This document shows positions 7,208 to 16,094 of a stretch of DNA of 29,071 nt, in pieces. Positions within the stretch are counted from its first letter, which is position 1. The number at the start of each line of letters is the position of its first letter. The position numbers were made by a program, and so were the translations under genes. This stretch comes from a virus. The DNA lies in IMG/VR virus record IMGVR_UViG_3300024257_000048, positions 1-29,071 of that record; one strand, written 5' to 3'. Below the pieces are notes generated by a model that was not told the origin of the DNA, did not search any database, and saw nothing but the letters and a program-made list of their open reading frames with translations.

Positions 7208-7501
7208 TTAATTACTAATAAGTTTATTATATTCACTTCTTATTCTTTCTGCAAATTCTGGATAACTATGTTCTATATCTCTAGACATTATATAGAATGG
7301 TACTACATATTCTATGTATGTATATACTATAGGATGTGATGATGTTGTATCATATGTAGTTTCTATTACATGTCCTTTCTTTTGTAACACTTGTATAAGT
7401 GATGTGATATTTCTACCTCATCATAATAATTCATTAAGTGTTTTTCTTTTAACTATTTTATTATCATTAAATTCTTTTAGAATTAAATCTATTTTCTTCA
7501 T
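7208..7501 (-). CDS. 97-residue protein, possible winged-helix fold
   Basis: A first helix (MKKIDLILKEFNDNKIVKRK), then TLNELLGGGRNITSLIQVLQ and KKGHVIETTYD. This helix - turn - helix - KKGH - hairpin order resembles a winged-helix DNA-binding domain of the kind that deals with host or phage regulation. The C-terminal half (IVYTYIEYVVPFYIMSRDIE) is aromatic. Two of three consecutive Gly codons are TGA. The fold is inferred by eye. Confidence 0.65.
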
Positions 7502-7502
7502 G

Positions 7503-7601
7503 TTATTTAATTAATCATTTAAAATATTTTTCTAGCTTCTTATTTTTCTTAGGTGTATCCTCCCAAGTAATCATAATCTTTTTAAACTTTTTCTTGTTCA
7601 T
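7503..7601 (-). CDS. 32-residue basic peptide
   Basis: MNKKKFKKIMITWEDTPKKN followed by KKLEKYFKGLIK. About one third lysine. Its start overlaps the end of the zinc-finger gene (7582-7974) by 20 bases, and one TGA falls near the end. Possibly a nucleic-acid-binding peptide or simply a small coupled frame. Confidence 0.5.
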
Positions 7602-7974
7602 AAATCATTTTATTATTCTTAGTAAATAGTACTGTCTTATATAATTCAGATACTCTCTTAATAGTTTGTGGTGACATCTTATCTAATGTCCTTCACTTAT
7701 CTCCTTCTTTATATCTAGTCTTAACTCATCTAGCTATTAAGTTTTCTTTAACTACTAACTCATAGTTCTCTTTGTTTCTTTCTCTAGCTAGATCTATACT
7801 AAACTCACTCATGAGTTTAGCACATCTATCTAGTCAGAACTGTTTACGATAATCTGATGTTAACATTCTATGTGTCATTCTTAAATGTGATCATAATTTA
7901 TTAAATGATTTATCACATAACTCACATATAACTTTTCATTCTGTATCGTATCTTACTGGTATATATTTATTCAT
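7582..7974 (-). CDS. MucR/Ros-type zinc-finger protein
   Basis: Residues 15-50 read VICELCDKSFNKLGSHLRMT then HRMLTSDYRKQFGL, the Ros/MucR pattern: Cys17, Cys20, His30 and His35 as zinc ligands, followed by the typical Y-R-x-x-[FW]-G-L. The Gly residues of KLG and FGL are TGA. The rest (to 130) is basic and helical, with QTIKRVSELYKT. Proteins of this type bind DNA as regulators or accompany phage DNA-processing proteins. It overlaps its neighbours at both ends (8 and 20 bases), so it is part of one translation-coupled run. Confidence 0.85.
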
Positions 7975-8428
7975 AATAATCTAAATTATATTTATTATAT
8001 ATCGTTTGATATAAATAGCTTGGATGTTTTATTACTTCATCTGATCACCAGTATCATTCCCACATAACTCATGTCCTGTTCTCATCTAACTCTACCCATA
8101 TGTTAGGTCATCCAAATGTTAATAGTATTTTAAATATTCTATTCCTATCTGATCTAAATACTTCTATCTCTAATGGTTGATCATCATCTATATATTGTTG
8201 TAGTCCATCTTCATTTTCTACTGCATATACATCATCTTCCCATTCATCTTGTTCATACATATCTTCTGGATCATCATCATACATAGATACATAATCTTTA
8301 TATTCTGTATCTAGTTGTTCTTGTAATCAAGGATAGATATGTTTAACTATATAATCTAATGTAGTTAATTCATTGTAATCATTCATCTCTTCTATAAATG
8401 ATTCATATATTCTTTCTAAGTCTGTCAT
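7967..8428 (-). CDS. 153-residue very acidic protein, unknown
   Basis: MTDLERIYESFIEEMNDYNE, then an Asp/Glu-rich middle (YDDDPEDMYEQDEWEDDVYA, IDDDQPLEIEV) and a Trp-rich C-terminal part (GPNIWVELDENR, WEGYWGSDE). In the last segment the codons are TGA TAC TGG TGA, so TGA and TGG stand side by side as Gly and Trp. The strong acidity would fit a DNA-mimic or inhibitor protein, but that is speculation. Confidence 0.72.
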
Positions 8429-8581
8429 AATTGTTTTAGTTATAAGTTAATCTAATCTTTACTTCCTTTAATAATTGTTCTAATCTTTTCTCTATTGAGA
8501 TAAGATCTTTTTTCTCTACATGATTACCATATAGTAATTGATTAATAATTTCTAAGTCTGTCATAATTGTTTTAGTTATCT
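8417..8581 (-). repeat. duplicated 30-bp translation-start module
   Basis: The stretch containing TCTAAGTCTGTCATAATTG and its continuation TTTTAGTTAT occurs at about 8417-8446 and again at about 8552-8581. Each covers the leader and the first codons (MTDLE) of a gene (8428 and 8564). Part of it (CATAATTGTTTTAGTTAT) recurs at 10152. It shows the preferred leader of this genome, ATAACTAAAACAATTATG, or a recent local duplication. Confidence 0.75.
8436..8564 (-). CDS. 42-residue protein, unknown
   Basis: MTDLEIINQLLYGNHVEKKD, then a helical, charged second half ending KEVKIRLTYN. It shares its first five residues and leader with the next gene (start 8428), so the start region of one may have been copied from the other. 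No TGA codons. Confidence 0.6.
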   Translation of the reverse strand: MTDLEIINQLLYGNHVEKKDLISIEKRLEQLLKEVKIRLTYN

Positions 8582-8905
8582 AATATAACAAAGCTCTTCT
8601 ATCCAAAGAGCTTTGGCTGCTATCATTCAATTGATAGCTTCTGCTTGATCTAATGTAATATCTGTTTCCATTCTGTCTTGTAATTCAATCCAGTCTTCCA
8701 TACCACATCATCATCCTCAATCTATTTGTTCATCATCTTTATATATATCTACAATGATGTCATTGTCATCTGATGCTAAAAAGATATTAGCTTCTTCTCA
8801 AGCTCATATCTCTAATTGTATATCATCTACCATTCATGGATAGAACATTGCTTGTACTACAAAGTGTACTATCTGATAATAGATCTCTCTATTTATTTTA
8901 TACAT
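8576..8905 (-). CDS. 109-residue acidic protein, unknown
   Basis: Begins MYKINREIYYQIVHFVVQAM, then DDIQLEIGAGEEANIFLASD, an IDGGGGCGMEDWIELQDR segment and a helical C-terminus (DQAEAINGMIAAKALWIEEL). In IDGGGGCG three of the Gly codons are TGA. The DNA near the 3' end holds two perfect inverted repeats (AAAGCTCTT/AAGAGCTTT and GCTATCA/TGATAGC). It resembles the small beta-plus-helix proteins common in phage early regions; no family is named. Confidence 0.68.
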
Positions 8906-9074
8906 AGGAAATTATTAAGTTAAAAGTTAATATAATAAATATACATAAGAATGCTATATTTATTTCTTTCTCATAATCATATACTGATTTTCTTTTTATG
9001 TTTAATATAAGTATAATTAAAAATAAAATTACTATTGATGTTGTTCATATTAATACTAATATTTTATCATACAT
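8898..9074 (-). CDS. 58-residue two-helix membrane protein
   Basis: Two hydrophobic segments (KILVLIGTTSIVILFLIILI, and IAFLCIFIILTFNLIISYV) are joined by a polar turn NIKRKSVYDYEKEIN. The positive turn suggests both termini lie outside. Its stop overlaps the start of the following gene by 8 bases. Function unknown. Confidence 0.65.
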
Positions 9075-9075
9075 A

Positions 9076-9531
9076 TTATTTTAAGTTAAATAAATTAAGT
9101 ATATCTCTATAAGCTGCTATCTTACCAGCTTCATATTCTTCATTGTTTGGTAATGATACTATCTCATGATAGATATCATCTGCTTTACATTTATCTTCTT
9201 CACATAATCCTTTACCTAATACTTCTATTCCATTTCTATTATGCAATAAGTATTCATAACAATCTTCTATCTCTGATTCTAAATACTTAGCTACTTCTTT
9301 ATCTGTATCCTTTAATCATACTTCATATCATCTAGTATATCCTTGTTCCCGTAATTGATTCTCACGTTCTCCATCTGGATCTATCCTTTCTAAATCTGAT
9401 TCGTATTCTTCTAATATTTCTTTATGTTCATCTTGTTCTTCTTGATCTGCTGTGTCATCTAATTCTCCACACCGTTCTTCAGCAAACTCTCTTGGTAGTT
9501 GCTCTTGATATTCCTTTAGTTTAATTATCAT
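9076..9531 (-). CDS. 151-residue acidic protein, unknown
   Basis: N-terminal two thirds are strongly charged: ELDDTADQEEQDEHKEILEE and YESDLERIDPDGERENQLRE. Then a segment with GYEVGLKDTDKEVAKYLESE, IEDCYEYLLHNRNG and ADDIYHEIVSLPNNEEYEAG. Only one Gly is TGA, at the join RG-YEVG. It overlaps the upstream gene by 7 bases. Conserved-looking but not identified. Confidence 0.72.
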
Positions 9532-10154
9532 AATTGTAAAGTGTTACGATATAAAATATTTGTTTTAGATTTAATACATCCTTTAATATATTTAATATGT
9601 TTATCTATTTGATATTTAATACTACAATCTATTTCATACTTAGCTTCTGCTATAGCATCTGTCTCTTCATAGTATCATCAGCAAGCTCCTTCTCATATAT
9701 TAAACATATATACTTGTCCTGTTAAATATGCATCATACTCTTTTACTTCCCATACTAATTTCTGAATTACTTCATTTCTGTTTAATCTTTTTACATTAAA
9801 CCATTTCCTTGCTTCTTCTTTAGATACATATATATATCCTACTTGTCAGCTATCCCATTGACATCAGTATCAAGTTGTGTTTATTGTTATTCAACTATGA
9901 TCATATAAGTATAATGGTAATACTATGTAATCTCTTTCTAATTCACTAGCTGTAACTCATAATCTTTCTCTTAAATCTTTAATAAAACTTCATCTTCTAT
10001 ATCAGAATTTTTCATCTCATAAATCATATTTTCAATGATTACATATCATTGTACCTAGATGACAATCCCATTCTCTAGGATCTTGTGGGTCTGGATCAAA
10101 TCCAATCTCTATTGTGTGTCCTTTATAATCTATAGTCTCTGTAATATAATCCAT
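9525..10154 (-). CDS. conserved phage protein of the PREWD / DSGQVG family
   Basis: 209 residues with motifs seen in a widespread family of uncharacterised phage proteins: DPDPQDPREWDCHLGTMICN at about residues 20-39, then LPLYLYDHSGITINTTGYGC and WDSGQVGYIYVSKEEARKW in the middle, and EVKEYDAYLTGQVYMF. Thirteen TGA codons fall on positions where the family has Gly (DLGDE, YDHSG, DSGQVG). The C-terminal tail is basic. Function is not known in the family. It is one of the most TGA-dense genes of the window. Confidence 0.85.
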
Positions 10155-10173
10155 AATTGTTTTAGTTATTAAA

Positions 10174-10200
10174 TAAAAATGATAGCATCTCTGCTATCAT
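10174..10200 (-). terminator. probable intrinsic terminator or attenuator
   Basis: ATGATAGCA pairs with TGCTATCAT around a short loop (10179-10200), followed on the minus strand by UUUUUAUUU. It lies between the stop at 10202 and the next start at 10154. As there is no promoter before the next gene, partial readthrough is likely. Confidence 0.6.
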
Positions 10201-10201
10201 A

Positions 10202-10513
10202 TTATATCTCATTTAATTTATCTACTCATACTATAATCTTTTTATATGTACTCTCTCTTATGTTATGTTCATCATTACTTATCTGTGATATTAATGGTTG
10301 ACTTATTCATAATGCTTTTGATAGTTCATACTGTGACATAAATTTTAAATGTTCTATTACTATCTTGAATACCTCATCATTAATCTTTGTTTGATAATTC
10401 ATAAGTTCTTTAGCATTCTCTTTCTTTGTTGGTATAAATAATATTACTACTATCATTCCTATAGATGCTACCCCTAATATAGTTAACCATTCTAATACTT
10501 CTAATCCTAACAT
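10202..10513 (-). CDS. membrane-anchored helix-turn-helix protein
   Basis: Residues 1-27 form one membrane helix (EWLTILGVASIGMIVVILFI). After a linker, residues about 52-80 read IVIEHLKFMSQYELSKALGI then SQPLISQISNDEHN, a Cro/C1-type helix-turn-helix in which the turn Gly is TGA. A membrane-bound HTH protein is unusual in a phage. It could tether DNA to the membrane or sense the envelope. It sits directly after the SbcC-like ATPase gene and before a likely terminator. Confidence 0.75.
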
Positions 10514-10517
10514 AATT

Positions 10518-12014
10518 TTATAAGTTATAATTTAAATTAATCTTTTTATCTTTAGTTACTTCAGTAACTATCATTTGTAATCATTCACATTCTTTGATTA
10601 CTTTATCCCTTAGGTTGATACCTATGCTTTCCCAACGATCTATAAGAATGAAGTCTATCTTTAAATACTTAATGAATAATTTTGCTAAGAGTATCTCTAT
10701 AAATAATTCATTCCCTGTACTTGTACTTCCGTATTGATTTCATTCTGCATCATAGATCTCAAATGTTTCTCTAGTGTTCCCATTCTTTAATGTCTTGAAT
10801 AATCTTATATCTAATCCTGTCTCTTTAACTTTATCTTCTAGTCTAGTATTAAACTTAAGTCTCTCTGCTTGCTTCTTCTTTAAATCTTTCTCAAGCTTTA
10901 CAAAGTTCAAGTCTTTAAGTTGTTCTTCTTTAATCTTAATCTCTGCAAGATATGATTCTCTTTTATTAATTACTTCTTGATAATCCTTAAACTCTTTAAG
11001 ATATCTTTCGTAATCAGCATTATCCCTTTCTATATATTTCATTCAGATTATCTCTGCTCTCTTCTTTACTTCTAATGTGTAATCAGATCTATAATCTGTT
11101 TCTCTTTCTAATCATTCCATTGCTTCTTCTATATGTTCATCTATATCAAATATAATAACTTGTAACTTATTCTTTAGTTCAGCTTCTTTCTCTAATACAT
11201 CTCTGTATTTATCTCTTAGATTCAATACTACTTCTTCTTTGTCTTTTCATTTGATAACTGTACCACATGAATCACAAGTATATTCCATAGAATCTTTCTT
11301 AGCTTCAGCTGCTTTATCTGCTAACTTAATCTTTAATGTAGTAAGACTTTGTATCTCTGTTTCTAAATGAAACTTTTCTTCTGCTTTATATTTCTCTGCT
11401 ATCTCTTTAGTTCTTCTATTATCTTCTGCTATCCTTTCGTTCTCGTCTTTAAACTTTTGTATCCTAGTATTATATGCTGCATTAATCTCATCAGCATTTC
11501 ATTCTATTAACTTAGCTTCTTCTGGTTCTTCTAATGCTCCATCAAGACTATCAGCATATCATTCTATTCTTATGATGTCATCTGTGATCTGATCTTTCTT
11601 TGTATGAAATTGTTTAATCTCTGATTCCATATTTCTTATCTCTTCGTTTATTTTTTCTATCTCATCTCAATCTATATTTAATATCTTAGTAATTATTTCT
11701 CTCTGCTTTACAGTCGAGTTTGTTAACTTGAAAAAGTTTCAAGGTAATATGTATCTGATAATCTCTGAATCTATTATCTCTCCTATTATCTTCTTACCTT
11801 TCATTATAACATTCCCTTTGTCTGTCTCTAATTCTACTTTTCATTCTGGTAATCAGTTACCATATCATGGATAGCTTCTACCATAACAAGCCATTATACA
11901 ATTAAGTATAGTTGTTTTACCTAACAATGATTGACCTCCTAAGATGTTTGCATCTTTAAATTGTAGACTACTATCTATTCCATGTACTCCATTCACCTTA
12001 ATACTTTTAATCAT
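10518..12014 (-). CDS. SbcC/Rad50-like recombination ATPase
   Basis: 498 residues. The N-terminus has a Walker A loop (GGQSLLGKTT, residues 26-35). Two long coiled-coil arms flank a CxxC (YTCDSCGTVIKG, Cys247 and Cys250), in the place of the Rad50 zinc hook. The C-terminus has an ABC-like signature (STSTGNELF, about 430-438) and a Walker B-like strand (IDFILIDRW). Such proteins pair with a nuclease subunit to process DNA ends; T4 gp46 and T5 D13 are phage examples. It is shorter than most. The partner could be the PD-(D/E)XK nuclease nearby, since no Mre11/SbcD-like gene is visible. It starts 3 bases after the primase-helicase gene. Confidence 0.85.
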
Positions 12015-12017
12015 AGT

Positions 12018-13847
12018 TTATTTATTATTAAATCAAAGTTTCTTTCTCTCTCTCCTTTGTTTCTGTAATGTAGATTCTCACATAATAATTCTACCATTAT
12101 GAAATCTACCAAAGATAACTCATAACCAACTCTTTCATCTGTTCTTAGTTATGATATACTTAACACTCTTACCATCTCATTTAATAGCTTCTGTATTAAC
12201 TTCATCTTTGTCGTTAGATATATGTATAACCTTATTAGCTACCTGTGCTATAGCTGCTCCATCTTTAAATGAATTGTTATCTGGATCTTCATCCTTCTGT
12301 AACTTCCTATAGTGTGATACTAATATACATGCAACCTTATACTTCCTAAGTAAATCATTTAACTGATGCATGAAATTCTCTATAGCTAAATCATGTCTCT
12401 CGTTCTTCTCAAACTTTACATAATGTAAATGATCTATCACTACTAATGATACTCATTTGTTTATCACTACATCTTTAAATAAGTTTTCTAACTGATGGAT
12501 GTCCACCATCTTCTTATGTGCTAAGTCTATTATATTAAAGTTATATCTCTTTAAGTTTATAATAGCTTGATCTATATTTACTAGTATTCAATGATAATCT
12601 TCTTCAGTAAATAAGTTAGCTTCAAACATAGAATGGCTAGGCATCCTATCGTTTCTCTTAACTCTCATTCTATTAACTTCATAGTATATATCATTAATCC
12701 TGTTCTCTTCTAGTCTATCCTCTAATGAATATCTAGCTACCTTGAATCATTGTCTCGCTACATTGTTAGCTATCTGATTACATATCGTACTCTTCCCTAC
12801 TCATGTCACTCATCATACTACTGTTAGTTGTCATGGTAATAAATATCATAGATGATTATCGAACTTCTCAAATCACCAACTCATTACTGATCATTCTGTT
12901 CTTTCTTTTAATTCTTTGTATCATCTATCTAATCATTCGCTGTAATCTATTAATGCAAATGTTCTCTCCTTAGTTTGTATCGATCAAGCTATAATCATAT
13001 CAACCAATCAATTTCATAATTGCTTACCTAATTCATTCATATCTTCCTCTTCTTCTATCTCATAGATATCCGCTTCTATACTCTCTTTGAATACTTCCTT
13101 ACATTTCTTACCTGCTGCATCATTATCAAATAATAAATATATCTTACTAAATTTATTAATGAATGCTACTATCTCTTCAGTAGGCTTAGCTGATGCTGAT
13201 TTAAATCAGATGACTTGTTCTGTATACTGTCTTAGTGTTAGAAAATCTGTAGCTCATTCTACTAAGAATATATAATCTTTCTTTAGATCCTTAGTAAAGC
13301 TCCAGAATAATCCATCACTTCAATTAGTATTAAATCCTTTTCATATTAAACTCCTGTATTGATATCATGTCTTCTCTCACTTAATGTCTCTCATCATTAT
13401 TGATAAACATTGTGTTTCTCATGATGGTGCATTCTTTCCGAATGTCACTGACTTAGTTAATCATACTATACCTTTTGGTAATGCTTTATAATTTATTCAT
13501 CTTAGAAATAAATATGAAGCTAATCTATCTTCATCATTTATAACCTCCATTTTCTCTATAGGTTTTCTTGGTTCCTCTATCCCTAGACTGAATGCTTTAT
13601 TAAACCATTCAATAGCATCTGGTATACTTGATCCTGTATGTCATATATAAAAGTTCAATGGATTCCCTTGTGGTCTCCATTCCTTAGCTTGATTAAAGTT
13701 AGATACTATATTATTTTTTATATCATATGTATAACTATCACTATACTTATTATCATCAAATAAATATTTTCTATTATTGTATTTAATTCATAATAGTTTT
13801 AATACTTCTTCAATAGGTAATTGTTTTATCCTTTCTATAATTTCCAT
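12018..13847 (-). CDS. bifunctional DNA primase-helicase
   Basis: 609 residues with the plan of T7 gp4. An N-terminal primase-like part lacks clear zinc Cys. A TOPRIM domain follows, with IFLVEGATDF (Glu197) and LLFDNDAAGKKC (240-249). The RecA/DnaB-type helicase has Walker A GGVTGVGKST (345-354), a Walker B strand SLVVIDHLH and a sensor-like ILVSHYRK. In Walker A three Gly codons, and in VEG the Gly, are TGA. It unwinds DNA and primes lagging strands for phage replication. It shares TAATG with the upstream gene. No DNA polymerase is seen in the window, so that may lie outside or be supplied by the host. Confidence 0.93.
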
Positions 13848-14167
13848 TATATATCTTTTACATGATAAGGTATTTTATATTCTTCTTTAATAAATCTATT
13901 TAACATAGGATTATTAAAGAATGATGTCTTGAAATTCTTGATTTGTTTTTTCTGTTCACTCCAGTAATCATAATAATTATCTACACAATTCTCTAATTGT
14001 TCTCCTGTTATATTATATTTCTTGATCCTTTTACCAAACCATATCTTAAATTTTTCTAATGGTTCTTTAGGTTTAAATCATAATTCAATTAATGCTTCCA
14101 CTAAATATGCTAATACTTCTTCATCAGATTCTCTAGCATATTCTTTATATTCTTTTAGATATTCCAT
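13847..14167 (-). CDS. 106-residue protein before the helicase, unknown
   Basis: MEYLKEYKEYARESDEEVLA, then YLVEALIELGFKPKEPLEKF and a basic aromatic second half (YYDYWSEQKKQIKNFKTSFF). Its TAA overlaps the ATG of the primase-helicase by one base (TAATG), so the two are translationally coupled. The position fits a helicase-loader or replication accessory protein, but no motif shows it. Confidence 0.65.
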
Positions 14168-14179
14168 CTAGTTAATAAT

Positions 14180-14791
14180 TTATTTAATTAAATCTTTAAT
14201 CTTTTCTAACTGTTCATTAGTTAATTCTAATGTAACCTTTTTCTTTTCTTCTTCTATTACTATATATCATTTAACTCCATATTCATTCAATTTTATTTCT
14301 TTTCATTCTTCTAATTCTATAATTTCATATACATCTCTTCTTACTACTACACATTGTTCACCTGTCTTAAATATACAATTCCCTCCTGTATCAAATATAC
14401 AATTATAACCTGTCTTAAATTTACATTTAACACCTGTATTAAATGTACAATAAGAACTTGTCTTAAATGTACAATGTGACTTTGTATCAAATGTACAATC
14501 TGAACCTGTCTTAAATGTGCAACTAGAACTTGTATCAAATGTACAATCTGAACCTGTATCAAATGTACAATGTGAATTTGTATCAAATGTACAATCTGAA
14601 TTTGTCTTAAATGTACAATCAGAACCTGTATTAAATGTACAACTAGAACCTGTATCAAATGTTACTCAATCTATATTATTGAAATCTAATACTAGATTAT
14701 TTTCTTTACTACTAAATGTTTTAGTAGCTTCATCAAATGTATATTTACTTTTGTCTAGTTCTTTTCAGAACTGTGTTATACTGTAATTCAT
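14180..14791 (-). CDS. octapeptide Cys-Thr-Phe repeat protein
   Basis: 203 residues. About residues 44-150 are roughly thirteen 8-residue repeats of the form x-T-G-S-x-C-T-F (for example NTGSDCTFKTNSDCTF). This points to a beta-solenoid whose coils each present Cys, Thr and Phe. It ends QCVVVRRDVYEIIELEEGKE, then a charged helix. Related Cys-repeat proteins with the VRRDV ending occur in other phages and large viruses; their role is unknown. Gly in the repeats is GGT, whereas flanking Gly codons (FGKEL, DGV, EGKE, KGY) are TGA. The regular 24-bp DNA period could expand or contract by slippage. Confidence 0.85.
14347..14665 (-). repeat. 24-bp tandem coding repeat
   Basis: About thirteen degenerate copies of a unit reading, on the plus strand, like AATGTACAATCTGAACCTGT (plus four bases), in frame with the octapeptide protein. 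There are no unique spacers, so it is not a CRISPR array. Confidence 0.88.
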
Positions 14792-14807
14792 AATGTTATT
14801 TAGTTAT

Positions 14808-14939
14808 TTAAATAATAATTCAATCGTCCTCTAGTTCCTTTCTTAATCTATTGTACATTTCTATATTACCTTTCTTATATTCTTGTATAGCTCTATTTGC
14901 TTTCCCTTCTATTGCTGCTCCTATCATTACGTTAGCCAT
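14808..14939 (-). CDS. 43-residue protein, unknown
   Basis: MANVMIGAAIEGKANRAIQE, then YKKGNIEMYNRLRKELEDDG and III. The start overlaps the end of the nuclease gene (14932-15537) by 8 bases. The protein is helical and charged. One Gly near the end is TGA. Confidence 0.6.
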
Positions 14940-15537
14940 CTTTGTTTTTATTAAATAGTAATATTGTTTCTTTATATTCTAATAGTTCTAGCCATATATC
15001 TGTGTAGTATTTTAAATTCTCTACCTCTATAAATTCAAACTTCTTCTTATTCATATATAATATGTATCAGTTGTTTAGTCATGACAACCGACAATATGCT
15101 GCTATCTGAATTTTATATTTCTCATTTTTTCTTATAGATGTTTTGTAATCTACTACTCATAAATTTGTTATAGCATCTATTGTACCTCTAATTCATTCTT
15201 TGTAAAATGTCTTCTCTTTATCTACTATAGTAATACTATATAATAATTTCCATTCTCTGAATCTCTTGTAATAATCTTTATGTTTATAATCTATCTTTTC
15301 CTTATCTAACATCTCATGTACTGCATGTCATCTATCACATGCTTCTTGTAACTTCTCTCAATGATTCTGTTTAATGTATGTGAATGATGGATCTTCTATG
15401 ATAGATAATAATTCTGTTACTGATATATCATCAGTTCCATATCTACCATAGACTAGATCTATTCATAACTCATATCCATTATCTGAACAAAACTTTTTTA
15501 ATTGTCCAAAGTTATTTGTTCCATTCTTATTAATCAT
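14932..15537 (-). CDS. PD-(D/E)XK nuclease, RecB/Cas4-like
   Basis: 201 residues. Motifs in order: ACDRGHAVHEML (about 67-77), IRGTIDAI (Asp121), VVDYKTS (Asp130, Lys132) and YKIQIAAYC (Gln144). This is the RecB-nuclease-domain arrangement, with Asp121, Asp130 and Lys132 as the metal site. Glycines at RGH and GVVD are TGA. It probably degrades or trims DNA ends in phage recombination or host DNA breakdown, and may work with SSB and the SbcC-like ATPase encoded in the same unit. It overlaps its upstream neighbour by 40 bases. Confidence 0.85.
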
Positions 15538-15836
15538 GATATCGTATCTCAAATAAATATATCTAATTTAATCATAGCTTCTACTACATCTCATAAATCT
15601 TCTGTAGCTTCACCATACTTAAATCTATGTGTTCCATTTGTTGATTCTATAACTATAGGATTTATAGTAGCTTTATTAATTGTAGCATTAAATTTTTCTT
15701 CTACTATAGTTATATTAAATAATTCTTCTAAATTGTTTATTGTCTTTATATCCTCATAATCAAATATAAACCAAGCACTAGTTGTTCATGGTTCACTAGT
15801 ACCCATTCACTTCTTATTATTAAAACTTAAATTCAT
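15498..15836 (-). CDS. 112-residue protein before the nuclease, unknown
   Basis: MNLSFNNKKGMGTSEPGTTS, then AWFIFDYEDIKTINNLEELF, a strand-rich middle (INPIVIESTNGTHRFKYG) and DLGDVVEAMIKLDIFIGD. The last 40 bases overlap the nuclease start in another frame. If translation were to shift, the two would form one protein, but both frames have their own start and stop. Possibly a recombination accessory protein. Confidence 0.65.
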
Positions 15837-15869
15837 ATTGTGTTTATTATATTCTAATATGTGTATCTT

Positions 15870-16046
15870 TTATATCTTTAGTTTTCTCATCATTAACTCA
15901 TATCATATGCAATCTTCAAATCATGTTTTATATATCATCCTAAAAAAGAATTCATCTTCTTCAGATAATTTCTTTCATATACTTTTATAAGCTTTTTTTA
16001 TTCATTCCATACATCTATCTGTATGTACTTCTTTAAATGTTTTCAT
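15870..16046 (-). CDS. 58-residue helical protein, unknown
   Basis: MKTFKEVHTDRCMEGIKKAY, then KSIGKKLSEEDEFFFRMIYK and FEDCIGYELMMRKLKI. All Gly codons are TGA. It lies between the SSB gene and the nuclease gene, just after a terminator-like hairpin (16067-16094). Function not recognised. Confidence 0.62.
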
Positions 16047-16066
16047 ATTGTATTTTATTAAATGCT

Positions 16067-16094
16067 AAAAAGACTAGTCTAATACTAGTCTTTT
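16067..16094 (-). terminator. terminator-like hairpin after the SSB gene
   Basis: AAAAGACTAGT pairs with ACTAGTCTTTT around a 5-base loop, ending in five U on the minus strand. The UAA stop of the SSB gene is at its upper edge. The genes behind it have no promoter of their own, so it probably reduces rather than stops transcription, giving SSB in excess. Confidence 0.55.

Noticed and set aside
14347-14786. CRISPR array, or a plus-strand repeat protein, at the 24-bp repeats
   Set aside because: There are no unique spacers. The minus-strand frame gives a regular Cys-Thr-Phe octapeptide with sensible flanks, and the other frames are by-products of the repeat.
15498-15537. Programmed frameshift joining the 112-residue protein to the nuclease
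   Set aside because: The nuclease has its own ATG well before its motifs and no slippery site is seen. A 40-base overlap with translational coupling is enough.
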